The notes beneath the pieces are model-generated. The model did no database searches. It had not been told where the DNA came from and saw nothing but the letters and a program-made list of their open reading frames with translations. A program made the position numbers and the translations under genes. Positions 9,017-18,915 of a DNA stretch of 64,000 nucleotides are shown here, piece by piece. Position 1 is the stretch's first letter. The number at the start of each line of letters is the position of its first letter. Source of the stretch: an uncultured Chlorobiaceae bacterium. Its GTDB lineage: Bacteria; Bacteroidota; Chlorobiia; Chlorobiales; Chlorobiaceae. The DNA is taken from the NCBI GenBank assembly GCA_903839405.1, contig CAIMCD010000014.1, forward strand, positions 1 to 64,000. Direction: 5' to 3'.

Positions 9017-11125
9017 ATGCAAAAAAACAAGCACAACAAACTCATGGCTCGCACTCTCGGCAATCGCCGACAGCTCAGAAAATCATGCATTGTCAGCAAA
9101 GAGCAGCATTGTGCCTTTTTTGACAACATGCTCAACGGAAGCGCCTACTGCCGGATGATCTATCTGGAGGGGAAGTCGGTGGATTTTGTGCATGAAAAGG
9201 TGAACTCGCAGTTCGAACGGCTGACCGGTTTGAAAAGCCTTACGGGGCGAACAGCCTCCGAAGTCATTCCCGGTATCCTTGAGTCAAATCCCGAGTTTAT
9301 TGAACGATTCGGACGTGTTGCCACCTCCGGTGTGGCTGACCGGTACGAAATGTATATTGAGCCCCTGAAGATGTGGCTTGATATCATGGCCTACTCTCCA
9401 AAAAAAGGATATTTCATTGCAGTTTTCGATGTTATTACCGAGCGCAAGCGGGCAGAACAGGCGCTTAGGGAGAGCAATGAACGCTTGCAGCTCATTATGC
9501 AGGCAACGCATGCCGGTATCTGGGAGTGGGATCTGCGCACCAATGAAAATATCTGGTCAGACGAATTATGGCGCCTCTACGGACTCAAGCCATATTGCTG
9601 TAAAGCTTCACTCGATATCTGGCTGCAGGCCGTCATACCCGAAGAGCGCCAGAAAACCATAGATGCGGTCAACAACGCCGTACAAAAAGGGATCGAATTC
9701 AACCATATGTGGCGTACCCGTGATGCGGACGGTAACGTCAGATGGCTGATGTCGAAAGGAACTCCCTTCCGCGATGAGCAGAATCAGCTCTGCCGCTATG
9801 TGGGCATTGTTGTGGACATCACCGAGCGTCAAGAGGCCGCCGATGCCATGCTTGAAAGTGAGCGCCGGTTCCAGGAACTTGCCGATCTCTTGCCACAACC
9901 TGTTTTTGAATGCGATCTTCAGGGCAAAATTACCTACATCAACCGCCTCGGACTTGAATCCTTCGGATACACACCCCAGGAGGTAGAGAACGGTATGCCA
10001 AGCTTTCTCTTCTTTGCACCGGAAGAGCAGGAGCGGATCCGACGAAGCATGGAGTATCGCCTGAAAAACATTCCGTTCGATAATCATGAATATACCTGTA
10101 TCAAAAAAGATGGAACCACTTTGCCGGTCATGCTCTATACCTCGCGGATAATGCGGGGAGGCGAGCCGATGGGCATCCGGGGTATTGCGCTTGATATTAC
10201 GGCCCGCAAACAATTCGAACAAAAAATACAGGAGCTCAACCAGACGCTCGAAGAGCGGATCGAGGAGAAAACCAGGGAACTGGCCGTAACACACCAGCAA
10301 CTGATTTTGCAGGAAAAACTTGCTTCAATCGGCCAGCTTACGGCAGGCATTGCCCATGAACTGAACAATCCCCTCAATTTTATCAGAATCAACTTTGCAA
10401 CCCAGCGAACAAATTTTGCCGATCTGCTCCTGATCTTCAATGAGTACCGCCATCTCATCAGCATCGTTGAGAAGACGGGGAGTGTGGCTGAAACCGAGCT
10501 GCAAAAGCTCCACCAGATGGAAAATGAGCTCGCCCTTGATATCATGCTCGCCGATATCCCGCAAATCTTTGCTGAATCACACAGCGGATTCAAACGGATA
10601 GTGACCATTATCAACAGCATGAGAAACTTCTCATACCGCCACGACATGGATGAGAAAGTTGCATTCGACATCAACAAGGGAATCATGGATACACTTACCC
10701 TCTCCCGCAATGAATATCGCGACTATGCGGAAATTGAAACCAACCTTGAAGAGTTGCCGCCGCTCTACTGCAATCCGGAGCAGATATGCCAGGTCTTGCT
10801 GAACCTGATTGTCAACAGTGCCCACGCCATTGTTTCGCAACAGAGAAGCTCACACGGTAAAATCACCATCCATACCTGGTCGGACCAGCACCATCTCTAC
10901 TGTTCAATTGCCGATGACGGCCCCGGTATACCGGAGGAGATCCGGAACACTATTTTCAACCCCTTTTTTACAACCAAGCAACCCGGAAAAGGCACAGGAC
11001 TGGGGCTGAGCATCTCCTATGATATTATTGTGCAGAAACATGGCGGGCTTTTGGAAGTAGCGTGTCCGGAGGAAGGTGGAACCGTTTTCACGATCTCGCT
11101 TCCGTTAGCCGGGAAGCAATCCTGA
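9017..11125 (+). CDS. Soluble PAS-domain sensor histidine kinase
   Basis: This is a 702-residue histidine kinase with no transmembrane segment. Three PAS domains lie at roughly residues 30-145, 150-275 and 280-400; the first two end at DITERK/DITERQ-type borders. A coiled coil with [20 protein letters not shown] joins them to the kinase core. The phospho-acceptor is H447 in [12 protein letters not shown]. The ATPase domain has an N-box near residues 596-604 (LIVNSAHAI), DDGPGIPEE and [11 protein letters not shown]. It presumably senses a soluble or intracellular signal. No response regulator gene is nearby, so its partner is unknown. No residue typical of a haem- or flavin-binding PAS stands out. 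Confidence 0.9.
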   Translation: MQKNKHNKLMARTLGNRRQLRKSCIVSKEQHCAFFDNMLNGSAYCRMIYLEGKSVDFVHEKVNSQFERLTGLKSLTGRTASEVIPGILESNPEFIERFGRVATSGVADRYEMYIEPLKMWLDIMAYSPKKGYFIAVFDVITERKRAEQALRESNERLQLIMQATHAGIWEWDLRTNENIWSDELWRLYGLKPYCCKASLDIWLQAVIPEERQKTIDAVNNAVQKGIEFNHMWRTRDADGNVRWLMSKGTPFRDEQNQLCRYVGIVVDITERQEAADAMLESERRFQELADLLPQPVFECDLQGKITYINRLGLESFGYTPQEVENGMPSFLFFAPEEQERIRRSMEYRLKNIPFDNHEYTCIKKDGTTLPVMLYTSRIMRGGEPMGIRGIALDITARKQFEQKIQELNQTLEERIEEKTRELAVTHQQLILQEKLASIGQLTAGIAHELNNPLNFIRINFATQRTNFADLLLIFNEYRHLISIVEKTGSVAETELQKLHQMENELALDIMLADIPQIFAESHSGFKRIVTIINSMRNFSYRHDMDEKVAFDINKGIMDTLTLSRNEYRDYAEIETNLEELPPLYCNPEQICQVLLNLIVNSAHAIVSQQRSSHGKITIHTWSDQHHLYCSIADDGPGIPEEIRNTIFNPFFTTKQPGKGTGLGLSISYDIIVQKHGGLLEVACPEEGGTVFTISLPLAGKQS

Positions 11126-11136
11126 CTCCCGACCTG

Positions 11137-11163
11137 GATGCCCTGCTTGAGAAGCAGAGCATC
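11137..11163 (+). other. Hairpin downstream of the histidine kinase gene
   Basis: GATGC-C-CTGCTT pairs with AAGCAG-A-GCATC around a 3-nt loop, with a single C/A mismatch. An A tract rather than a T tract follows on the plus strand, so it is not a standard terminator for the kinase gene. The rest of the gap to dapA (11164-11380) shows no gene. Confidence 0.4.
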
Positions 11164-11380
11164 AAAAAAAACAAAACCGGCTCTGAAAATTTCAAAATCG
11201 GGCGCTTCGCTTTCTCTGTTTATCTTCTATCTTTCTCTATCTTGGAGAAAATCGGGGACAAAAAGAGAATTTTAACCTGAATGAACAAGGTTGCAGTGCA
11301 ACAGAAGCTCCTTTCAGGCAACTTTTTTCCAACAACTTGACAACAACACGAAGACCATTTTAACAAGGGATTTAAACAGT

Positions 11381-12271
11381 ATGCCATCACGATACCTTTC
11401 AGGCTCTGCCGTAGCACTGGTCACCCCGTTCAAAAAGGACGGAACGGTCGATACCGATGCTTTAAGAGGGTTGGTGCAGTTTCACATTGAAGCTGGAACC
11501 GATATCATCATACCTTGCGGAACAACGGGTGAATCACCGACCCTATCCGGCGAAGAACAGGTGGAGATTATCCGCACGGTCAGTGATGAGGCCAAGGGAA
11601 AAATCATGGTGGCGGCCGGAGCCGGCACCAACGCTACCGTACATGCGGTCGAGCTTGCAAAAAATGCCCAGAAAGCGGGCGCTTCGGCCATCCTTTCGGT
11701 TGCGCCTTACTACAATAAACCCTCACAGGAAGGGATCTACCAGCACTATCGCCATATTGCAGAAGCGGTTTCCGTGCCCATTATCATCTACAACGTACCG
11801 GGAAGAACCGGCAGCAATGTTTCGGCTTCCACCATTCTGCGGCTTGCCCGTGATTTCGGCAATATCATGGCCGTCAAGGAGGCTACGGAGAACATCGCTC
11901 AAATCATGGAGCTGCTTGAAGAGCGCCCGGCCCATTTTTCCGTTCTGACCGGAGAGGACTCAATGATTCTGCCCTTCATGGCTATGGGTGGTGACGGGGT
12001 TATTTCGGTTGCGGCCAACGAGATCCCGAGAGAGGTCAAGCAGTTGGTCAATGCGGCAAAAGAGGGAAATCTGGAGGAGGCTCGGGCGATAAACCGCCGC
12101 TGCCGCAAACTCTTTAAACTGAACTTTATTGAGAGTAATCCGGTACCGGTCAAATACGCACTGGCCCGAATGGGGATGGTTGAGGAGAACTACCGCCTGC
12201 CGCTGGTACCGCTCTCCGAGGAAAACAAGCAGCTTATCGATCAGGAACTCAAAGCATTGGGGCTTCTGTAA
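11381..12271 (+). CDS. dapA: 4-hydroxy-tetrahydrodipicolinate synthase
   Basis: DapA condenses pyruvate with aspartate semialdehyde, the first committed step to diaminopimelate and lysine. The 296-residue protein carries [12 protein letters not shown] (pyruvate-binding Thr pair), [12 protein letters not shown] with the catalytic Tyr at 138, and the Schiff-base Lys at 166 in [10 protein letters not shown]. The frame extends upstream to 11291, but [17 protein letters not shown] matches the family N-terminus, so the ATG at 11381 is used. The gene stands alone and converges on gcvPA across a strong hairpin. Confidence 0.96.
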   Translation: MPSRYLSGSAVALVTPFKKDGTVDTDALRGLVQFHIEAGTDIIIPCGTTGESPTLSGEEQVEIIRTVSDEAKGKIMVAAGAGTNATVHAVELAKNAQKAGASAILSVAPYYNKPSQEGIYQHYRHIAEAVSVPIIIYNVPGRTGSNVSASTILRLARDFGNIMAVKEATENIAQIMELLEERPAHFSVLTGEDSMILPFMAMGGDGVISVAANEIPREVKQLVNAAKEGNLEEARAINRRCRKLFKLNFIESNPVPVKYALARMGMVEENYRLPLVPLSEENKQLIDQELKALGLL

Positions 12272-12288
12272 AAAGACATTCCAATTAA

Positions 12289-12324
12289 CCTTTTCGGCTT
12301 CTATCAAATCAGAAGCCGAAAAGG
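12289..12324. terminator. Perfect 14-bp hairpin between dapA and gcvPA
   Basis: CCTTTTCGGCTTCT (12289-12302) pairs with AGAAGCCGAAAAGG (12311-12324) around an 8-nt loop. It sits midway in a convergent gap 92 nt long. Neither side has a proper T tract, so termination is inferred from position and stem strength. Confidence 0.5.
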
Positions 12325-12362
12325 CTTATAAGTCCTATAACTCCCCTACCCCTTTTACCCTT

Positions 12363-13697
12363 CTACACAAGAGCCGCAAGAGATTCGGCAAAACGATCAA
12401 GTTCCTCCCGTGTCCGCTTTTCCGTAACGGCCACAAGCAGACCAGACTCACCATGCACAGAGAGGTCATAACCGGCAAAAATCTTCTTGTCCAGCAGCCG
12501 CTCAATCACCCGAGCCTCTGGAATCGGGGTTTCCACCACAAATTCACGGAAGAAGGGTGCCTGATATTTCAGGGGAAATCCCGGAATGGCGGCAATTTTT
12601 GCGGCCAGATAGTGTGCATTTTGTGCTGATTGCCGGGCCACATCCTGAATACCCTGCCGGCCAAGTAGCGAAAGGTAAACGGCGGCCTGAAGGGCGTTGA
12701 GCGCCTGGTTGCTGCAGATATTTGAGGTGGCTTTTTCACGCCGGATATGCTGCTCGCGGGTCTGCAGGGTCAGAATAAATCCATCCTCGCCGTCCCGGTC
12801 TTTGGTCATACCGACGAGACGACCAGGAATCTTGCGAACCAGGGGCTGCTTCACCGTAAAGATACCAAGGTAAGGGCCGCCGAAACTTTGCGGATTGCCG
12901 AGCGGTTGGCCCTCTCCGACCGCAATATCGGCCCCGTAACTTCCGGGAGCCGCAAGCAGGCCAAGGGAGAGCGGATCGGCTGATACCACAAAGAGCGCTC
13001 CATTTTCATGAGCGATATCGCGGATGGCCTCAACCTCTTCAAGCGAGCCATAAAAGTTCGGCTGCTGAACCACAACGGCTGCAACCTTCTCGCCAACAAG
13101 ATCACGAAGGGTTGCGATACTGCCGATACCATCTTCCAGCGCGTTTTGAATGACCGCAGTATGGCCGGCCGCCTCAAGATAGGTCTTCAGAACGGCACTG
13201 TTGTAGGGGTGGAGCTTTCCCGCCACCACAACCGTACCGCGACCGGTAACATTCATGGCCATCAGGACCGCTTCAGCAAGGGCTGTGGCCCCGTCGTACA
13301 TGGAGGCATTGGTTACATCCATATCGTAGAGGCGGCAGATGAGGCTCTGGTACTCATAAATAGCCTGCAGGGTACCCTGCGAAACCTCGGCCTGGTAAGG
13401 AGTATAGGCTGTATAGAATTCGCTGCGGGACGAAATGGTCTTGATCGCTACAGGAATAAAATGGTCGTAGGCCCCGCCGCCGAGATAGCTCACATAATCG
13501 GAGGTGCTCCGGTTGGCCGAAGCCAGCGACTCAAGCAGTTTTCTGACCTGGGGTTCATCTAATGCCGGAAAAAGATCGAGGGCTTTTTTCAGGCGGATCT
13601 CTTCAGGGATATCGGTAATAAGATCGTTAAAGGATTCAGCACCGATTGCCCGGAGCATCTCCTCCCTTTCGCTGGCGGTATTGACAATGAATGGCAT
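12363..13697 (-). CDS. gcvPA: Glycine dehydrogenase (decarboxylating) subunit 1
   Basis: This is the P1 half of a split glycine decarboxylase, 444 residues long. The subunit forms an alpha-beta complex with P2 (gcvPB), and the PLP-binding Lys belongs to P2, which is not in this window. Diagnostic segments are [38 protein letters not shown] and [18 protein letters not shown]. Glycine cleavage yields CO2, ammonia and a methylene group for tetrahydrofolate. It follows gcvH by 27 nt on the same strand and is probably co-transcribed with it. Confidence 0.96.
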   Translation of the reverse strand: MPFIVNTASEREEMLRAIGAESFNDLITDIPEEIRLKKALDLFPALDEPQVRKLLESLASANRSTSDYVSYLGGGAYDHFIPVAIKTISSRSEFYTAYTPYQAEVSQGTLQAIYEYQSLICRLYDMDVTNASMYDGATALAEAVLMAMNVTGRGTVVVAGKLHPYNSAVLKTYLEAAGHTAVIQNALEDGIGSIATLRDLVGEKVAAVVVQQPNFYGSLEEVEAIRDIAHENGALFVVSADPLSLGLLAAPGSYGADIAVGEGQPLGNPQSFGGPYLGIFTVKQPLVRKIPGRLVGMTKDRDGEDGFILTLQTREQHIRREKATSNICSNQALNALQAAVYLSLLGRQGIQDVARQSAQNAHYLAAKIAAIPGFPLKYQAPFFREFVVETPIPEARVIERLLDKKIFAGYDLSVHGESGLLVAVTEKRTREELDRFAESLAALV

Positions 13698-13724
13698 CGC
13701 AGGTAAAGACTATTTTAAAAAAAG

Positions 13725-14108
13725 TTACTCCCCAATCAACTGACGGTATGCGGCCGCATCAAGCAGTCCCTGCACGGCTGCAGGATCAGCAACCTTCAGC
13801 TTCACCAGCCACCCTTTTTCGTAAGGATCTTCATTGACGATTTCAGCACTCTCAAGCTGCGGGTTCACTGCAAGCAGCTCACCCGAAACCGGAGCAAAGA
13901 GATCAGCAACGGTTTTAACCGCCTCAACCGTGCCGAATACCTCATGCTCCTTCAGCACGGTGCCGGCCGCTTTCAGCTCAACAAAAACAATATCACCAAG
14001 TTCTGACTGGGCAAAGTCAGTTATGCCGACCAGTGCTGTAGAGCCATCCTCAAGCAGCTTGATCCACTCATGGTCTTTGGTATAACGGAGATTTTCAGGA
14101 ATATTCAT
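13725..14108 (-). CDS. gcvH: Glycine cleavage system H protein
   Basis: This 127-residue protein carries the lipoyl arm that shuttles the aminomethyl group between P and T proteins. The lipoylated Lys is K65 in FGTVEAVKTVADL, the standard H-protein motif. The N-terminus NLRYTKDHEWIKL is also typical. It is the first gene of the gcvH-gcvPA pair. I looked for a glycine riboswitch in the 148-bp leader and saw none. A TATAAT-like hexamer lies close to the start codon on the minus strand, too near to be trusted as a promoter. Confidence 0.97.
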   Translation of the reverse strand: MNIPENLRYTKDHEWIKLLEDGSTALVGITDFAQSELGDIVFVELKAAGTVLKEHEVFGTVEAVKTVADLFAPVSGELLAVNPQLESAEIVNEDPYEKGWLVKLKVADPAAVQGLLDAAAYRQLIGE

Positions 14109-14256
14109 GGCCGGTTATGATTATTATAAGTTACGACGATACTATCTCTTTTCGGTGACATGGCAAGGTAATACTTTTTTTCATAGCGCTGAAACAACCG
14201 CAAAAATAGAATTCCACGGCTGGCTCCATTCCGCCCCGACAGAACACCGGAACCGG

Positions 14257-15003
14257 TCAGGCAAGCCGCTGGCGCATGGCCTCGTAAAGCAGAACGCCGG
14301 TTGTGACACTCACATTCAGGGATTCAACACATCCGGCCATGGGAATACGGACAATATGGTCACAGAATTTCAGGGCTTCGGGAGCGAGCCCGCTCCCCTC
14401 CATGCCGAGCACAATGGCCGTGGCCTTTTTCAGATCAACATCGGTATAATTCAGTTCCGCAAGCATATCGGCAGCAATAACCTGAACGCCCTTCTCATGG
14501 AGATATTCCAGTGAGCGCACCAGGCTTTTAACCTTGCAGACCCGCATATGGGAGAGCGCTCCGGCCGATGCCTTGTGCACAACCGCATTGACCGGCGAAC
14601 CTTTGCCTTCAACCAGCACAACCGCGTCCGCCGCCACAGCCTCAGCCGTTCGGATGATGGCGCCGATATTGTGAGGATCATCCAGCCCCTGGAGCACCAC
14701 AATGAGCGGGGATGTATTGCGGGGAGTAGCGAGCACCTCTTCGAGCGAGTAATAGCTCACCGTACTGATGAGGGCGCACACGCCCTGATGCTTGGTGGTT
14801 CCGGCAATGAGTGAAAGCTTTTCAAGACGCGCCTTGCCGGTGACCAGCTTCAATCGTCTTGCCGTAATGACAATCTCCTTCAGCTTCGGATGGGAGGTAT
14901 TAAACTGAAAGTAGATTTTTTCAATACTCTCCGGTTTTTGCTGGAGAAGCTCAAGTACGGCATTGCGGCCATAGACAATATTTTCGGAATGTTCCGCGTC
15001 CAT
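14257..15003 (-). CDS. rlmB: 23S rRNA (guanosine-2'-O-)-methyltransferase RlmB-like, SpoU family
   Basis: This is a 248-residue TrmH/SpoU-family methyltransferase. The N-terminal substrate-binding domain begins IVYGRNAVLELLQQKPESIEKIY. The knotted catalytic domain has the three SpoU motifs: LDDPHNIGAIIRTAEA, VLGMEGSGL and IPMAGCVESLNVSVTTGVLLYE. By homology it methylates the 2'-O of a conserved 23S guanosine (G2251 in E. coli). The family has close paralogues (TrmH, TsnR), but the N-terminal domain favours RlmB. It is divergent from por across 258 bp. Confidence 0.9.
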   Translation of the reverse strand: MDAEHSENIVYGRNAVLELLQQKPESIEKIYFQFNTSHPKLKEIVITARRLKLVTGKARLEKLSLIAGTTKHQGVCALISTVSYYSLEEVLATPRNTSPLIVVLQGLDDPHNIGAIIRTAEAVAADAVVLVEGKGSPVNAVVHKASAGALSHMRVCKVKSLVRSLEYLHEKGVQVIAADMLAELNYTDVDLKKATAIVLGMEGSGLAPEALKFCDHIVRIPMAGCVESLNVSVTTGVLLYEAMRQRLA

Positions 15004-15261
15004 ACAACCTCTTTTTCCCTGTCTGACAGGTTAACATTTCAGGAATAAGGCCATTGCGATGCTTCATTGCGGCACCGGGCCCGTAAACAAAAAGACAAAT
15101 CTAATTAAATTTATCAAAAATCGTTTTTTTTAATATCTTTCCAGTCGCCCCGATTTGGTTTTTCGGCGGTAATGGTAGTTTTCTCGAGTTCCTTTACAGC
15201 GCATCAAAGGCTGTACCCTGCACATTCCTATTCAATCAATACCTATCCTGTGACTGTCAGT
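15004..15261. other. Divergent intergenic region between rlmB and por
   Basis: This gap of 258 nt must hold the promoters for both genes. It has an AT-rich core near 15090-15145 ending in a run of eight T (15124-15131) and TTAATATC. I see no gene, dyad or riboswitch in it. The open frame into por begins at 15172, but that part does not look like protein. Confidence 0.6.
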
Positions 15262-18200
15262 ATGAGCCGGACTTACAAAACAATGGAGGGAAATGAAGCG
15301 TTAGCTCATATCTCTTATCGCACCAGCGAAGTTATCTGTATATACCCAATCACTCCAGCTTCAGCGATGGGAGAGTATTCCGATGCCTGGGCAAGTGAAG
15401 GGAAAAAAAATATTTGGGGCACCATTCCCAAAATTGATGAACTGCAAAGTGAAGCCGGAGCTGCAGCCGCAGTACACGGCGCATTGCAGACTGGTGCACT
15501 GACAACCACCTTCACCGCATCGCAGGGTCTGCTCCTAATGATTCCGAACATGTATAAAATTGCCGGCGAGCTTACTCCCTGCGTTATTCATGTTTCGGCC
15601 CGCGCCCTTGCTGCCCAGGCGCTCTCGATCTTTGGAGACCATGGCGATGTCATGTCGGTTCGCGGCACCGGCTTTGCCCTGCTTGCATCAGCTTCCGTTC
15701 AGGAGGTTATGGATATGGCTTTGATTGCGGCCGCATCAACCCTTGAGTCACGCATTCCGTTCCTCCATTTCTTCGACGGATTCCGTACCTCACATGAGAT
15801 TGCTAAAATAGAGGTTGTACCTGATGAGATAATCAAGGAGATGATCAACGATGATCTTGTTATAGCGCACCGTAACCGACGCATGAGCCCGGATGCACCG
15901 GTGCTTCGCGGAACATCGCAGAATACTGATGTCTATTTTCAGGGAAGGGAGACCGTCAACAGCTTCTACAATGCAGCCCCGGGTATTACCCAGAAAGTGA
16001 TGGATAAATTCGGCGAGCTGACCGGCCGTCACTATAAACTCTACCAGTACTACGGTGCACCGGATGCCGAACGAGTCATCGTCCTGATGGGATCGGGTGT
16101 TGAGACGGTGCGTGAAAGTGTTGAATACCTCAACAAACAGGGTGAAAAAGTTGGCGTGATCAATGTCCGCCTCTTCCGTCCGTTTGATGTGGAGCTTTTT
16201 GTTGCCGCCTTCCCCTCGACCCTCAAATCCGTTGCTATCCTTGACCGCCTCAAGGAGCCAGGCAGCGCCGGAGAGCCGCTCTATCTGGATACGGTCAATG
16301 CCCTGCTTGAAGGCGTACAGAGTGGAGCCCTGAAATCCATGCCGCACATTACCGGTGGCCGCTACGGGCTCTCATCAAAAGAGTTCACCCCGGCAATGGT
16401 CAAGGCGGTCTACGACAACATGGCCTCCGAAAGTCCGAAAAACCATTTCACGGTCGGCATCAATGACGATGTCACCCACACCAGTTTGAGTGTTGACACC
16501 ACCTTCTCCATTGAGCCCGAAGAGATGTTCCGCGCACTCTTTTACGGCCTTGGTTCGGACGGTACCGTCGGCGCCAATAAAAACAGCATCAAGATTATCG
16601 GTGAAAACACACCGAACTATGCCCAGGGCTATTTCGTCTACGACTCCAAAAAAGCCGGTTCGATTACCACCTCGCACCTGCGCTTTGGGCCTGAAGAGAT
16701 TCACTCTACCTATCTGATTTCCGAAGCGCAGTTTATCGGCTGCCACCACTGGATTTTTCTTGAGATGATCGATCTTCTGAAAAATCTCAAAAAAGGGGGC
16801 ACGCTGCTGCTGAACTCCACGTATACGGAGGAAGAACTTTGGGAGAAGCTGCCGAGAGTGGTTCAGGAGCACCTGATCAGCAAAGAGGCAAAGCTTTATA
16901 CAATTGATGCCTATAGCGTTGCCCAGGCAAGCGGCATGGGCCAGCGTATCAACACCATCATGCAGGCCTGCTTTTTCGCCATTTCGGGCGTGCTTCCCCG
17001 CGAAGAGGCTATGGCAAAAATTGAGGAGTCGATCCGTGAGACCTATGGCAAAAAGGGCGACGAGGTTGTGCGCCAGAATATCCAGGCGGTAGAGGATACC
17101 CTCAAACACCTCCACCAGGTCACCATCGGCTCGGTTGCCGACAGCAAAAAGGTCATGCGTTCGCCCATTGTCGGTGAGGCTCCTGACTTTGTCTGTAACG
17201 TGCTTGCCCGGGTCATTGCCGGTGACGGCAACGACATTCCGGTCAGCGAAATGCCCGCAGACGGCACCTATCCGACCGGAACCTCCAAATTTGAAAAGCG
17301 CAACCTTGCCGACGAGATTCCGGTATGGGAGCCCGAACTCTGTATCCAGTGCGGCAAATGCTCTATGGTCTGCCCTCACGCAACCATCCGGGCCAAGGTC
17401 TATGATTCAAAGTTCCTTGCAAATGCGCCACGCACCTTCAAATCCATCGAAGCCAAGGGAGCAAGCTGGGCCGGGATGAAATATACCATCCAGATCGCCC
17501 CGGAAGATTGTACCGGTTGCCAAATCTGTGCTCATGTCTGTCCGGCAAGGGATAAAACCAACCATGAAAGACGGGCGCTCAACATGCACCCGCAGAAGCC
17601 GCTTCGTGAAACCGAGGTTGATAACTGGAACTACTATCTCAATATTCCGGAATTCAACCGCAACAACATCAATCCAAAACTGATCAAGGAGCAGCAGCTC
17701 CAGGTACCGCTCTTCGAGTTCTCGGGTGCCTGCTCAGGATGTGGTGAAACGCCCTATATCAAGCTCATGACGCAGCTCTTCGGCGACCGGCTTGTGATCG
17801 GCAATGCAACCGGCTGCTCATCCATCTACGGCGGAAACCTTCCGACCACTCCCTATACAACCAATGCCCAGGGCCTTGGACCAACCTGGTCAAATTCGCT
17901 CTTTGAAGACACGGCGGAATTTGCGCTCGGCTTCCGGCTCTCCATCGACAAACAGAAGGAGTATGCACGTGAGCTCCTCGTTCGGCTCTCGGCTGAGATC
18001 GGCGATACGCTGACCAAAGAGATTCTTGAGGCGAGTGAACAGAGTGAACCGGAAATCTTTGAGCAGCGGAAGCGGGTTGCGATCCTCAAGGAGAAACTCC
18101 GTCTCCTCAACTCTTCCGAAGCAAAAAATCTGCTCTCGGTTGCCGATATGCTCGTTAAAAAGAGTGTCTGGGGCGTAGGCGGTGATGGTTGGGCCTATGA

Positions 18201-18819
18201 CATCGGCTACGGCGGTGTTGACCATATCACGGCAAGCGATAAAAACATCAACCTGCTTGTGCTTGATACCGAGGTCTATTCCAACACCGGCGGACAGGCT
18301 TCCAAGGCTACACCCAAAGCCGCTGTAGCAAAGTTTGCCGCAGCCGGACGCACCGCCACCAAGAAAGATCTCGGCATGATATCGATGAGCTACGGCAACG
18401 CCTATGTTGCCTCGGTAGCTCTTGGAGCACGCGATGAGCAGACCCTGAAAGCATTCCTTGAAGCCGAGGCCTACAATGGGCCCTCCATCATCATTGCCTA
18501 TTCGCACTGTATTGCGCACGGCATCAACATGTCAAACGCTCTTGAGAACCAGAAAGCCGCCGTAGACTCAGGCCACTGGCTCCTCTACCGCTACAATCCG
18601 GAGCGCTTGAAGGAGGGAAAGAATCCGCTTATCCTTGATTCGAAAAAGCCTAAAATACCGATTGCACAATTTCTCAATATGGAGAACCGCTTCCGGATGC
18701 TCAAGAAAAGCCATCCTGCCCTTGCCGAAGAGTACTTCCTGGCCATCCAGAAAGAGGTGGATGCACGGTGGGCCCATTATGAATATCTTGCTGCCCGCAC
18801 CTTTGATGATCTGAAATAA
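15262..18819 (+). CDS. nifJ: Pyruvate:ferredoxin (flavodoxin) oxidoreductase / pyruvate synthase
   Basis: This is a single-chain PFOR of 1185 residues. In green sulfur bacteria it runs mainly as pyruvate synthase: acetyl-CoA, CO2 and reduced ferredoxin give pyruvate, linking the reductive TCA cycle to biosynthesis. The N-terminus is MSRTYKTMEGNEALAH with YPITPASAMGEYSD. Two [4Fe-4S] motifs are visible: CIQCGKCSMVC (C694, C697, C700, C704) and CTGCQICAHVC (C750, C753, C756, C760). Further cysteines at 824 and 827 (CSGCGE) and in NATGCSS bind the proximal cluster. The thiamine-diphosphate site is GVGGDGWAYDIGYGG with SNTGGQ. The frame extends upstream to 15172, but 15262 matches the family. It is monocistronic, with a strong terminator. 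The gene is also called por. Confidence 0.97.
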   Translation: MSRTYKTMEGNEALAHISYRTSEVICIYPITPASAMGEYSDAWASEGKKNIWGTIPKIDELQSEAGAAAAVHGALQTGALTTTFTASQGLLLMIPNMYKIAGELTPCVIHVSARALAAQALSIFGDHGDVMSVRGTGFALLASASVQEVMDMALIAAASTLESRIPFLHFFDGFRTSHEIAKIEVVPDEIIKEMINDDLVIAHRNRRMSPDAPVLRGTSQNTDVYFQGRETVNSFYNAAPGITQKVMDKFGELTGRHYKLYQYYGAPDAERVIVLMGSGVETVRESVEYLNKQGEKVGVINVRLFRPFDVELFVAAFPSTLKSVAILDRLKEPGSAGEPLYLDTVNALLEGVQSGALKSMPHITGGRYGLSSKEFTPAMVKAVYDNMASESPKNHFTVGINDDVTHTSLSVDTTFSIEPEEMFRALFYGLGSDGTVGANKNSIKIIGENTPNYAQGYFVYDSKKAGSITTSHLRFGPEEIHSTYLISEAQFIGCHHWIFLEMIDLLKNLKKGGTLLLNSTYTEEELWEKLPRVVQEHLISKEAKLYTIDAYSVAQASGMGQRINTIMQACFFAISGVLPREEAMAKIEESIRETYGKKGDEVVRQNIQAVEDTLKHLHQVTIGSVADSKKVMRSPIVGEAPDFVCNVLARVIAGDGNDIPVSEMPADGTYPTGTSKFEKRNLADEIPVWEPELCIQCGKCSMVCPHATIRAKVYDSKFLANAPRTFKSIEAKGASWAGMKYTIQIAPEDCTGCQICAHVCPARDKTNHERRALNMHPQKPLRETEVDNWNYYLNIPEFNRNNINPKLIKEQQLQVPLFEFSGACSGCGETPYIKLMTQLFGDRLVIGNATGCSSIYGGNLPTTPYTTNAQGLGPTWSNSLFEDTAEFALGFRLSIDKQKEYARELLVRLSAEIGDTLTKEILEASEQSEPEIFEQRKRVAILKEKLRLLNSSEAKNLLSVADMLVKKSVWGVGGDGWAYDIGYGGVDHITASDKNINLLVLDTEVYSNTGGQASKATPKAAVAKFAAAGRTATKKDLGMISMSYGNAYVASVALGARDEQTLKAFLEAEAYNGPSIIIAYSHCIAHGINMSNALENQKAAVDSGHWLLYRYNPERLKEGKNPLILDSKKPKIPIAQFLNMENRFRMLKKSHPALAEEYFLAIQKEVDARWAHYEYLAARTFDDLK

Positions 18820-18830
18820 AATCAGTCACG

Positions 18831-18870
18831 CAACAAAAAAGCCTCCTTATTCAAGGGGGCTTTTTTGTTG
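18831..18870. terminator. Bidirectional terminator between por and the TPR gene
   Basis: CAACAAAAAAGCCTCC (18831-18846) pairs with GGGGGCTTTTTTGTTG (18855-18870), with one T-G wobble. The A and T tracts serve both strands of this convergent junction. Confidence 0.85.
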
Positions 18871-18915
18871 CTCCCGCCCACCCAGAGAAGCGGAGAGAGA
18901 AAGAGCTGAAACGTT

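Noticed and set aside
11337..11365. TTGACA with a 17-nt spacer before dapA
   Set aside because: The -10 partner (TTAACA) is a poor match, and it would leave a leader of about 10 nt.
14109..14256. Possible glycine riboswitch before gcvH
   Set aside because: No tandem aptamer pattern or conserved core bases are present, and the leader is only 148 nt.
16375..17379. A long open frame antisense to por (about 334 codons)
   Set aside because: por carries intact cofactor motifs in this stretch on the plus strand. The antisense frame shows no family features.
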